This document shows, one piece after another, positions 53,499-64,000 of a DNA stretch of 64,000 nt. The notes beneath the pieces are model-generated. The model did not search any database. It saw only the letters and a program-made list of their open reading frames with translations, and was not told the origin of the DNA. The DNA comes from Mimachlamys varia (taxonomy: Eukaryota; Mollusca; Bivalvia; Pectinida; Pectinidae). Numbering within the stretch: the first letter of the stretch is position 1; the number at the start of each line of letters is the position of its first letter. The DNA is taken from NCBI GenBank assembly GCA_947623455.1, contig OX392543.1, positions 20,830,757 to 20,894,756 of the forward strand, written 5' to 3'. The translations under genes were made by a program, and so were the position numbers.

Positions 53499-53831
53499 TT
53501 GCAGTTAAGTTTGTCAAATACATCAAATTGGGCGATGATGGATATGCTTGATTCAGGTTGTTTGTTCCCTTTAACAATAAGTGCCTTAAATACCAAATCT
53601 TTATCTTTTGTATTTCCCTACTCTGGCAAGTCCGTTGATGAGACTTTAAATCCAGTTCCTTGTATTGTTGATCCTTCTGAGGATTTCATGATTTTCTCAT
53701 TTAATAACCCAGAGGTTTATCCAGCATATGTCATAATCACTACGCTATTTCATAAACTTCTTTTAACAATAAGCAAAAACAACAAGAAATACATTAAGGT
53801 CAAAATCAAAACAAAAATGAAAAAGTTTTGA
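53499..53831 (+). pseudogene. PARP catalytic-domain-like C-terminal fragment (unit 7)
   Basis: A 110-codon open frame beginning at a TTG within TTGACTTGCAG, which also looks like a splice acceptor. The segment KSVDETLNPVP is followed by FMIFSFNNPEVYPAYVI. The last part aligns without gaps to the conserved end of PARP catalytic domains, of the form F-V-V-F-D-N-x-Q-x-Y-P-E-Y-L-I: F, N, Y, P, Y and I are kept, with D/N, Q/E and L/V conservative. It then runs into a lysine-rich low-complexity tail. I found no NAD-binding part of a PARP (HGT, YFA motifs) upstream, so at most this is a decayed last exon. The resemblance is short and could be chance. Confidence 0.3.
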
Positions 53832-56800
53832 AAGAATAATGTTTTATATCATGATGAAATAGAAAAGAAAATAATCAAATGGGATTGATTCCTATAACCA
53901 ATATCAGCACTGTCATAGTGACTATTTGTGCTACATTGAACATATTTCTTAGCATCAGTGATTAACATTTTTACGGTGATACGATTAAACAAACTGCAAG
54001 TTTATCATCCCCACCTACTTCTAATCAGAACATGTACTTCATTATTTACCTGTCGGGGAGCAGTCAGTATTTCGTTATGCAATATTTTAACTTGACGTCT
54101 CCACCTCCATCCAATCAAGCCTTGGTATTTTTGTCAGATGGACATCTCGTGTTTAATGTGTAAGTGTGTCAATAATTTCATTGTTTTAGTTAATAAAACC
54201 ATTTATTGTTTAAGTTACTGATTTAAAAAAAAACAAACTTAAATACACGTTGAAATATTTGTCATGGTCAGAATTATTACCCTGACCCTCTTCCTCATCA
54301 TGTTCATCATCATCTACGTCATTATGATTATTACGATTAATTTTATGTGTATTGATGCACACGTCAGAATGTGCATGACGTTTCAGTGAGCTTGCATGCT
54401 TTACATAAAGACCTGTATTCTAGACAATAAAAGCTTCTGTTTTGTCTGTCATACGAGATGTATGATATTTTTAAGATAATTATAATAAATTGTTTTAGCA
54501 GAAAAACGCATCGTGTTGTGTTTGTCTATTTCTATATGAGTCAAAACAGATGGAAAACAGGAACTTAGATATATACTTATCGATCATGATGGGAATGGAA
54601 CATAAACCTCGTTAAACTTGGTTACAATCATGCTCTACATGGCCGGAGAAGATGATCATATGATCAACAATGTCACTGATTCGTCTTAATTTTACTCTTA
54701 CGATGTAAATACGTACATCCGAAATTCACTTTCGATTAATTCTTCATATTCTGCAATTGGTTAGCCTTCACATATCACTCATATAACTTTGCTCGATACT
54801 TTGTCCGTAAAAGATTTGTTCAACAATCCAAGGAAAGATCATTCTAATGAGCGCGAATGAAATGAATGATCATCAAATAAGGAGCCATGATATCCAAAAT
54901 GAACTACATTCGAGTCTAACGAGCCGGAGCGGATACACTACCTGTGATGCAATGTACTGGAGAGCGGATTGATATAGCGGTACAATGACTGGCACAAATA
55001 CAATGAGCCAATGACAAAGTGTTTCATACGATTGTAGTTCTCAACTAAAGTAGAAACATGGTAAATAATGCACTTTTGAGAAAACTCAATATGAACTGAA
55101 GGCCAATATTCCGAATGCGTGTAATCTACTGAACATAAACTGTTAAAATGTAAAGGTTTTTTTAGACTTAATATAGTCGATTATTGTCGGAGGTACACAA
55201 GGGTAAATAGTCAGGTGTGTTTTTGTATCAACTGGCATGAACGACATTAGAGAACCTTGTCTAACACCAATGGAAATTAAAAACAAAAAAAATCAAATTT
55301 CAAAATGAACGAGCCGGAGCATATACACTACCTGTGATGCAATGTACTGGAGAGCGGATTGATATAGCGGTACAATGACTGGCACAAATACAATGAGCCA
55401 ATGACAAAGTGTTTCATACGTTTGTAGTTCTGAACTAAAATGTTAACATGGTAATTAATGCATCTGTGAGGAAGCTCATTATGAATTGAAGGCCAATATT
55501 CCGAATGCGTGTAACCTACGGAACACAACCTGTTAAAATGAAAAGGTTTAATAGAGTAGATTACTATCGGAGGTACACAGGGGTAAATAGTCGGGGGCTT
55601 TTTGTATCAAATGGCATGAACGACATTAGAGCACCTTGTCTAACACCAATGGAAATTTTAAAAGTTATTTCAAAATGAACTACTCTTCGGTTGTTAGCGG
55701 GGCCATTCGTGTCACACTGACACATCCAGCTGCTTCAGATTTCAACCCTTTTTACTGTAGTCAGATATTTGCCCAGTTTCCTGTAAGAAACTGTAGGCGA
55801 TTGATTCGTGTTTTATGTTGGTTTAAACTGTTTGGTGTGAGGATCAAGTTATGGAAACTTCCACTGCCTCAATTTATGATGGATTTTATTCCTTAAAATG
55901 AACATTTTATTAGAAGGTCTATTTTCAACGTGGTCAGCACCAAACATCAAAATATTGGATATTTAAGATTTATTTAGTTTTATGACGTAGTTATCAATGT
56001 TGATAACTAATACATTGCTTGTTTTAATAATAGCACTATATACGAAATATTGACATGAAGATCATACGAATGTATCAATACAAGAACAGCATGTTTAATC
56101 GACCAAGCTGGAATTTACTAACCATTTCCTACTACTTTATCACGATTAAATATAAGTATCTGTGAAAATGGACATTTACGTTTAAGAACGATTTTGGTTT
56201 TCAAAAGGACTTTCCCATGTCATCGTGATGATGGACAGATATTTTTGGTTTTAGATTTGAAAAGTAATCAGGAAAATAATTATTTGTACAATATATGATG
56301 CTAAAGGTTGTAATATAAGTTTGTTTGCTTACATAACACGATCATAAGTTATATGTTAATATAAATGGACATTTTAGTAGCTAAACAATATTCTTATTGA
56401 GCGAAGTTGTTCAGGAAATTAAATAAGCATCTTTTATGAATGTACAACCCACCCAACAACCAAAATTAAATTAAAAAAAATAAAGAAAAAAAATCTTGTA
56501 GTGTTTGCCATTATTTCTTTTTGGGAAGAAATAAAGGTAAAATAATAGACCCACCAGTATTTATAGCTTGTACCTATTGTTGACAAAATCCGTCCTACGA
56601 AACACATTATCACCAGCTTGATATTTGAGTTAATGGTGCAGGCTTTATCTCAGAGAAGTTCACATTGAAATTGAATACACTGAGAACCTTTGCCCGGATA
56701 TCTATCACAATAAACTCATTCACCCCTGAAGACACATTGGACCTCTTCTACTTCAAAGGTTGGAATAGCTCATTATGGAAGTAAAGGGGTGGGTGAGTTT

Positions 56801-57452
56801 AAGTGGCTCTGATTTCGGCACAATAGAATTGAAAATTTCTTTCATTGATGAAGTGGTTTGGCTTTCTACCACCGTGAAATTGACACTGAGCTTCGATTTC
56901 AGTATGAAATTGTCACTGCTATCTTTCACCGGTATAGAAAACGATTTTATTCACCTGTTCATGTTTCACATGATATTAACAGTTGCATACATTCAATTTT
57001 TGATTATTCAGCGTGGGCTTAATATTGGGTTTCTGTTAACAATAATTGAAAACGACATTAGACATTAAATTTAAATAAATTTACCAATCAGAAGTCCACA
57101 GATTTTAGTTGTTGCTGAAATGAATAAATTCTGGCTGCTTTTTCATACTTCATACCCCCAAAATATATGCCCAATGAAGATTTGAAAGCAAGAGAACCTT
57201 TAGGAAACTATTGATATACTTTTGTAAAGCATTAGGTGTCATATTCGAGGAAAGAAGATATTTTCGAAAGTTTTCCTAAAGTTCATTATATAAATATATG
57301 GCATTGCTAACATGCAAATGACCTAATCAATATGTAAAATTCACATAGCTTTATTTGTTTTAATAGTTATTACTTCATTAAAATATATTTTGACGTTTTC
57401 ACCATCATTTCAGTATTCACAAAATTAGACTGTACACCGAAAGACATTCGTA

Positions 57453-57536
57453 TGGTGGCATATTTCAGCCATTGACTTTCGACCTACCTATGTTGACATA
57501 GATGAATCGAAAGTCGACGGCAGGAATGTGCCACCA
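57453..57536 (+). other. Conserved 84-nt hairpin, unit 8 copy
   Basis: Identical 84 nt although close flanks differ: one C is missing about 15 bp upstream, and there is a T-to-C change (GCACCCGAG) just downstream. Confidence 0.6.
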
Positions 57537-57754
57537 GGCACCCGAGTTGCATAAAGGGACGCACAAGAAATCTGATTCACAAACATATCTCTCAGGTATT
57601 GCTATTGTTTACGGAGGTGTTAAAGTTGACCCAGCCCGAATTGCAGTAACTCTCGAGTTGGTAACTCCTATTGTGGGGTAACATTTTTGGGTCAGATTTG
57701 TCAATATATTCTGAAAAAGTTATGGATCATGAACTTACAATTACAGAAATAATT

Positions 57755-58570
57755 GGAACAGTTCTTCAAAAGTTGATTAATATTTTGGTAACAATAATAA
57801 TATATGGACGAATAACTGTGCTCTAAGACGAGAATTAATTTTTATGATATTATATGGGAACAGTTCTTCAAAAGTTGGTTAATATTTTGGTAACAATAAT
57901 ATTATATGGACGAGTAACTGTGCTCTAAGACGAGAATTAATTTTTGTAATATGATATAGGAACAGTTCTTCAAAAGTTGGTTTATATTTTGGTAACAATA
58001 ATAATATATGGACGAATAACTGTGCTCAAAGACGAGAATTAATTTTTGTAATATTATATGGGAACAGTTCTTCAAAAGTTGGTTAATATTTTGGTAACAA
58101 TAATATTATATGGACTAGTAACTGTGCTCTAAGACGAGAATTAATTTTTGTAATATGATATAGGAACAGTTCTTCAAAAGTTGGTTAATATTTTGGTAAC
58201 AATAATAATATATGGACGAATAATTGTGCTCTAAGACGAGAATTAATTTTTGTAATATGATATAGGAACAGTTCTTCAAAAGTTGGTTAATATTTTGGTA
58301 ACAATAATAATATATAGACGAATAACTGTGCTCTAAGACGAGAATTAATTGGTGTAAGATAATATGGGAACAGTTCATCAAAAGTTGGTTGACATTTTGG
58401 TAACAATTATAATAAATGAATAAATAACTGTGCTCTAAGACGATAATTATTTGGTGTAAGATAATATGGGAACAGTTCATCAAAAGTTGGTTGACATTTT
58501 GGTAACAATTATAATAAATGAATAAATAACTGTGCTCTAAGACGATAATTAATTGATGTAAGATAATATG
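57755..58570. repeat. 102-bp minisatellite expanded to eight copies (unit 8)
   Basis: Copies start at 57755, 57857, 57959, 58061, 58163, 58265, 58367 and 58469, exactly 102 bp apart. Variants alternate (TATTATATGG and TGATATAGG endings), which suggests that pairs of copies were duplicated together. Because 102 is 34 codons, a minus-strand frame (58115-58483) stays open through several copies; this is a by-product of the period and I do not call it a gene. Confidence 0.92.
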
Positions 58571-61071
58571 GTAGCAAGCTGTTAATTAGTGTATCACCAC
58601 AACATCGTAATCCTCCTAGGATTATATTTCTACTTATCTCATTAATGATTAACATTATTGTTATGATGGGCTAAAAAGTGTCTTTGTCACTTTCAGTGCC
58701 CTGTAAAAAGCCTAGAATATAATATTACAGAACCTAGCCTAGATCACAGATTATGCATGACTAAATATAATAATTAATATAATTACGTTTCTGTATATTG
58801 TTTCATTATTGCACTATATACAACACTTTAATAGAAAGGTTGTGTACGATATTGTTTATGTGTATATATATTATAGTATTTGTTATACCGTTGTTGTTTT
58901 TTGTCATTATTATATAATTAAAATATGCATGTGATAGAACTATTACGATACAAACGACAAAATGTATCAAGTAAACATGTATTAATATGTTATCAGCTAT
59001 ATTATTTTGTATTTGACCTTGGCACCTACTGGTTTTAGAGGTCAAGGCCATGCATGGAATCAATCTGGTATGACCTTGTATATTTTGTCAGGATTTTTGT
59101 TGAAATTGACATAATACATCTTGATTACGTTTCACATGTTTTCAATAGATAATGATTTTTTTTATCGTTTAACTGTCCATTCATAAAATCATGTCTTCCA
59201 TGTATATCATGATTTAGTCATGTGACATAAAAGGCACGCGATTTCAAGGTCATGTGCCTATTGTAGAAAAATGAATGTCTTTCGTTATCAAGATATTGGC
59301 ATACCTAAAACAATCTGAGATTATTTAATTTTTCAACATGATAATTGATTACTAACTTGATACTAGGTAATAATCCATTAAAAGAGCTACACTTCTGAGC
59401 TTTACAAATTGTTAACCTTCTAGGAATGTTGGAATGCAAAAGATAATCGTTTATTTTAATCTTTGTTCTTTCTACGTTTTTCCATTTTACAAAATTGCTG
59501 CCAAATCGGCGTAAATGTGTTATTTTCTATTCCGTTATTTCAATTGGGATTAGTGACAGTTATTTTATTACTTCATAACTTAAATGTTAATTAAATGGAC
59601 CATATATTGTTATATCTAATTGGACCAAACTGAAATTATTTTGAAAATGACCCCGTGCAACATAGCCTAGCAGCTATTTTTCATTTAAATTTGGCTTCAA
59701 TCAACGGCATTGCATATATGAATCCTACAGGACGTATTAATCTTATAATACAATGTACGACTACAAGATCGCTGGTTGCTGACGACTCAACAATGTCTCA
59801 TAATGTGTGAAATCCAAATTATGCTGTTAATTGCTTTAAAAGAGATTTGTATTTATTTCAATGTTTTTGTTTTATTGTCTTTGAAAAGAAAACTGGAATA
59901 ATGTTTAAATCCAGCTGATCACGATTAAAAATAAGTATCTGTGAAAATGGACATTTACGTTAAGAACGATTTGTTTTCCAAAGGTTTTCATGTCATCGTG
60001 ATGATGGACAGATATTTTTTGTTTTATATTTGAAAAAGTAATCAAGAACATAACTATTTGTACAATTTACGATGCTAAAGGTTGTAATATAAGTTTGTTT
60101 GCTTATACAACACGATTATAAGTTATACGTTAATGAAGGGTGTCATTCAAAAGTAGGCAAACTATTTGACTTATTCTATTAACCCTTCACTAGTTTTCAG
60201 ATGATTGTAAATGATACGACTAAACAAACTCGTATCGGTTAATAAATCTACAAAAGCGAATAGACATGGATAGGATCTCAAACGATGTCTCTGAAATCTG
60301 AAACGCTTTTTTTGTTTCCCTGAGAGCATCATTTACTTCTTATCCGTGACTTTCGAAATCAGCATCCCGACACTTAGCTCACTCATCCCTGAAGACATAT
60401 TTGAACTCTATCCAAAGCAAAGGTGGTGATGGTTTATTATTATATGTCAGGGGTGAATGAGTCAAGGAATCATGTTTTATATCTCAGACAGACATCAATA
60501 TCATTAAGTATCAATGTTGAGTTCCAATTTTGACACCCATGTTTAGGTGTTGATGCCTCCGTCTGTACTGTAGCCTCAGTGCCATTCGACTTTTTAACAC
60601 CATTATACTCTAGTCAGATATTTGCTCAGTTTCTCGTATTTGTAGACGATTGGTTCGTGTATAAAGTTGTAGGATTAAACTATTTGAAATAATGATCAAG
60701 TTACGGAGATTTCCAATATCTTAATTTTTTAAGACTGTTTTATTCCCGTAATTGAAAGATGTTTAACATTTCAAAATGTTAATTTTGAAATTGGTAAGCA
60801 TCAAACTATCAAAAGTCAGACATGTAAGAATTATTTCTTTCTTTAGCCTGACTGTCAATGTTATGAACAAAGTTGATAAAGAATGTTATATGTTCAGATA
60901 ATAAAAGTACATAGGATATATTGACATGATGTATGAGCCAATATCAATATATCTATGATACAAGATCAACGTCTTTAATCGACAAAGCTGGAATATGTTT
61001 ACCATTCTCAACTAAAAATCACCTTATAGCACTGTCATTTATAACAGATCCTGCTCATATTATTCATTGAC

Positions 61072-61404
61072 TTGCAGTTAAGTTTGTCAAATACATCAAA
61101 TTGGGCGATGATGGATATGCTTGATTCAGGTTGTTTGTTCCCTTTAACAATAAGTGCCTTAAATACCAAATCTTTATCTTTTGTATTTCCCTACTCTGGC
61201 AAGTCCGTTGATGAGACTTTAAATCCAGTTCCTTGTATTGGTGATCCTTCTGAGGATTTCCTGATTTTCTCATTTAATAACCCAGAGGTTTATCCAGCAT
61301 ATGTCATAATCGCTACGCTATTTCATAAACTTCTTTTAACAATAAGCAAAAACAACAAGAAATACATTAAGGTCAAAATCAAAACAAAAATGAAAAAGTT
61401 TTGA
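61072..61404 (+). pseudogene. PARP-like C-terminal fragment (unit 8)
   Basis: The same 110-codon frame as in unit 7, open, with a few amino-acid changes (IGDPSEDFLIF and ATLF). The differences do not avoid the supposed motif region, so there is no sign of purifying selection. Confidence 0.28.
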
Positions 61405-62490
61405 AAGAATAATGTTTTATATCATGATGAAATAGAAAAGAAAATAATCAAATGGGATTGATTCCTATAACCAATATCAGCACTGTCATAGTGACTATTT
61501 GTGCTACATTGAACATATTTCTTAGCATCAGTGATTAACATTTTTACGGTGATACGATTAAACAAACTGCAAGTTTATCATCCCCACCTACTTCTAATCA
61601 GAACATGTACTTCATTATTTACCTGTCGGGGAGCAGTCAGTATTTCGTTATGCAATATTTTAACTTGACGTCTCCACCTCCATTCAATCAAGCCTTGGTA
61701 TTTTTGTCAGATGGACATCTCGTGTTTAATGTGTAAGTGTGTCAATAATGTCATTGTTTTAGTTAATAAAAACATGTATTGTTTAAGTTACTGATTTTTT
61801 AAAAACTTAAATACACGTTAAGAATATTTGTCAAGGTCAAGATTATTACCCTGACCCTCTTCCTCATCATGTTCATCATCATCTACGTCATTATGATTAT
61901 TACGATTAATTTTATGTGTATTGATGCACACGTCAGAATGTGCATGACGTTTCAGTGAGCTTGCATGCTTTACATAAAGACCTGTATTCTAGACAATAAA
62001 TGCTTCTGTTTTGTCTGTCATACGAGATGTATGATATTTTTAAGATAATTATAATAAATTGTTTTAGCAGAAAAAACGCATTGTGTTGTGTTTGTCTATG
62101 TCTATATGAGTCAAAACAGATGGAAAACAGGAACTTAGATATATACTTATCGATCATGATGGGAATGGAACATAAACCTCGGTAAACTTGATCACAAGCA
62201 TGCTCTACATGGCCGGAGAAGATGATCATATGATCGAAAATGTCACCGATTCGTCTTAGTTTTACTCCTACGATGTAAAAATACGTACATCCGAAATGCA
62301 CTTTCGACTTATGCTTCATATTCTGCAATTGGTTAGCCTTCACATATCACTCATATAACTTTGCTCGACACTTGGTCCGTACAAAATTTGTTCAACAATC
62401 CAAGGAAAGATCATTCTAATTAGCGCGAATAAAATGAATGATCATCAAATAAGGAGCCATGATATCAAAATGAACTACATTCGAGTCTAA

Positions 62491-63638
62491 CGAGCCGGAG
62501 CGGATACACTACCTGTGATGCAATGTACTGGAGAGCGGATTGATATAGCGGTACAATGACTGGCACAAATACAATGAGCCAATGACAAAGTGTTTCATAC
62601 GATTGTAGTTCTCAACTAAAGTAGCAACATGGTAATTAATGCACCTCTGAGAAAACTCAATATGAACTGAAGGCCAATATTCCGAACGCGTGTAATCTAC
62701 TGAACATAAACTGTTAAAATGTAAAGGTTTTTTAGACTTAATAAAGTAGATTATTGTCGGAGGTACACAAGGGTAAATAGTCAGGTGTGTTTTTGTATCA
62801 ACTGGCATGAACGACATTAGAGAACCTTGTCTAACACCAACGGAAATTAAAAAAAAAAATTAAATTTCAAAATGTACGAGCCGGAGCATATACACTACCT
62901 GTGATGCAATGTACTGGAGAGCGGATTGATATAGCGGTACAATGACTGGCACAAATACAATGAGCCAATGACAAAGTGTTTCATACGATTGTAGTTCTCA
63001 ACTAAAGTAGAAACATGGTAATTAATGCACCTTTGAGAAAACCCAATATGAACTGAAGGCACATATTCCGAATGCGTGTAACCTACGGAACATAAACTGT
63101 TAAAATGTAAAGGATTTTTAGACTTAATATAGTAGATTATTGTCGGAGGTACACAACGGTAAATAGTCAGGTGTGCTTTTGTATCAACTGGCATGAACGA
63201 CATTAGAGAACCTTGTCTAACACCAATGGAAATTTAAAAAAAAATTAAATTTCAAAATGTACGAGCCGGAGCATATACACTACCTGTGATGCAATGTACT
63301 GGAGAGCGGATTGATATAGCGGTACAATGACTGGCACAAATACAATGAGCCAATGACAAAGTGTTTCATACGATTGTAGTTCTCAACTAAAGTGGAAACA
63401 TGGTAATTAATGCACCTCTGAGAAAACTCAATATGAACTGAAGGCACATATTCCGAATGCGTGTAATCTACTGAACATAAACTGTTAAAATGAAAAGGTT
63501 TGTTAGACTTAATAGAGTAGATTACTGTCGGAGGTACACAGGGGTAAATAGTCGGGTGCTTTTTGTATCAAATGGCATGAACGACATTAGAGCACCTTGT
63601 CTAACACCAATGGAAATTTTAAAAGTTATTTCAAAATG
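62491..63638. repeat. ~390-bp subrepeat, three copies (unit 8)
   Basis: Copies start CGAGCCGGAG at 62491, 62877 and 63262. Two carry minus-strand frames of 102 codons (62509-62817 and 62895-63203), longer than in other units. The third differs near its end, where it matches the last copy of the core units. The longer frames follow from small indels and are not evidence of a gene by themselves. Confidence 0.88.
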
Positions 63639-64000
63639 AACTACTCTTCGGTTGTTAGCGGGGCCATTCGTGTCACACTGACACATCCAGCTGCTTCAGA
63701 TTTCAACCCTTTTTACAGTAGTCAGATATTTTGCCCAGTTTCCCGTAAGAAACTGTAGGCGATTGATTCGTGTTTTTAGTCGGTTTAAACTGTTTGGTGT
63801 GAGGATCAAGTTATGGAAACTTCCACTGCCTCAATTTATGATGGATATTATTCCTTAAAATGAACATTTTATTAGAAGGTCTATTTTTAACGTGGTCAGC
63901 ACCAAACATCAAATATTGGATATTTAAGATTTATTTAGTTTTATGACGTAGCTATCAATGCTGATAACACAGTTGATAACCAATACATTGATAGTTTGAA

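Larger units (their letters stand above)
49386..56360. repeat. Array unit 7 (core-like left, diverged right)
   Basis: 6975 bp. It is almost identical to unit 6 up to about 52879, apart from a T at about 50427 that matches units 1 and 8, then abruptly diverged. The right part has many substitutions and small indels, and its last 400 bp (55980-56340) is the most diverged copy of module B'. Landmarks: hairpin 50492-50575, two 102-bp copies 50795-50998, PARP-like frame 53499-53831, ~390-bp subrepeats 54920-55677. Confidence 0.95.
7595..64000. repeat. Macrosatellite array, about 7.0-kb units in tandem
   Basis: The same landmark ('ATAAATGGACATTTTAG') recurs at 7595, 14446, 21437, 28428, 35414, 42400, 49386 and 56361, all in the same orientation. 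This gives spacings of 6851, 6991, 6991, 6986, 6986, 6986 and 6975; the eighth unit is longer and runs off the window. Many independent anchors (the hairpin, the 102-bp minisatellite, the ~390-bp subrepeat) recur at matching offsets. The sequence is strongly AT-rich. I find no transposase, reverse transcriptase, histone, rRNA or tRNA gene in the unit. The left junction with unique DNA is at about 7595. The unit phase is arbitrary and was set by that junction. Confidence 0.97.
56361..64000. repeat. Array unit 8 (diverged, expanded, incomplete)
   Basis: At least 7640 bp, cut by the window end about 330 bp before the next unit would start. The extra length comes mainly from the 102-bp minisatellite (eight copies instead of two) and a third ~390-bp subrepeat. 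It shares many variant bases with the left part of unit 1. Its final 300 bp (module B') is close to the core again, so it is a mosaic and the array probably continues. Landmarks: hairpin 57453-57536, PARP-like frame 61072-61404. Confidence 0.95.

Noticed and set aside
7595..64000. Array as rDNA, histone cluster or autonomous transposon repeats
   Set aside because: No rRNA stretches, histone frames, tRNA-like cloverleaves, reverse transcriptase, Rep/helicase or transposase frames are visible on either strand.

Overview
The window looks like a piece of AT-rich animal nuclear genome, most likely from a lophotrochozoan and probably a mollusc. The signs are introns with GT/AG borders, an epidermal growth factor receptor tail with both vertebrate-like and insect-like sequence blocks, a molluscan-style 'TTTCGCG' inverted-repeat element in an intron, and copies of the 'ATCTCCCTTT' motif common in mollusc genomes. 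The species call is inference. I saw no rRNA, tRNA, CRISPR array or bacterial-style operon by eye.

Region 1 (1-6234) holds the 3' end of an EGFR/ErbB-family receptor tyrosine kinase gene on the + strand. Four exons (3695-3859, 4158-4368, 5021-5206, 5987-6234) join in frame and encode 269 residues of the cytoplasmic phosphotyrosine tail, ending at a TAG stop. The kinase domain lies upstream of the window. A fifth candidate exon (751-855, phase 0 at both ends) starts with a pattern like that of exon 3695-3859 and may be an alternative or cassette exon. The introns hold a MITE-like inverted-repeat element (5230-5457), a 71-bp direct duplication and an AAAC microsatellite.

Region 2 (6235-7594) is the 3' UTR and flank. 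I found no AATAAA or ATTAAA in it; the nearest such signals lie just inside the repeat array.

Region 3 (7595-64000, 88 percent of the window) is a head-to-tail macrosatellite of about 7.0-kb units: seven complete units and most of an eighth, which runs off the end. Units 2-6 and the adjoining parts of units 1 and 7 are almost identical (homogenised core about 10385-52879). The left part of unit 1, the right part of unit 7, and unit 8 are diverged. Each unit carries an 84-nt imperfect hairpin that is identical in all eight copies, a 102-bp minisatellite (one copy in unit 1, two in units 2-7, eight in unit 8), a roughly 390-bp subrepeat (two copies, three in unit 8), older internal duplications, and a short frame that weakly resembles the C-terminal end of a PARP catalytic domain. 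I see no intact recognisable protein-coding gene in the array. The hairpin and the pattern of homogenisation are the strongest leads.
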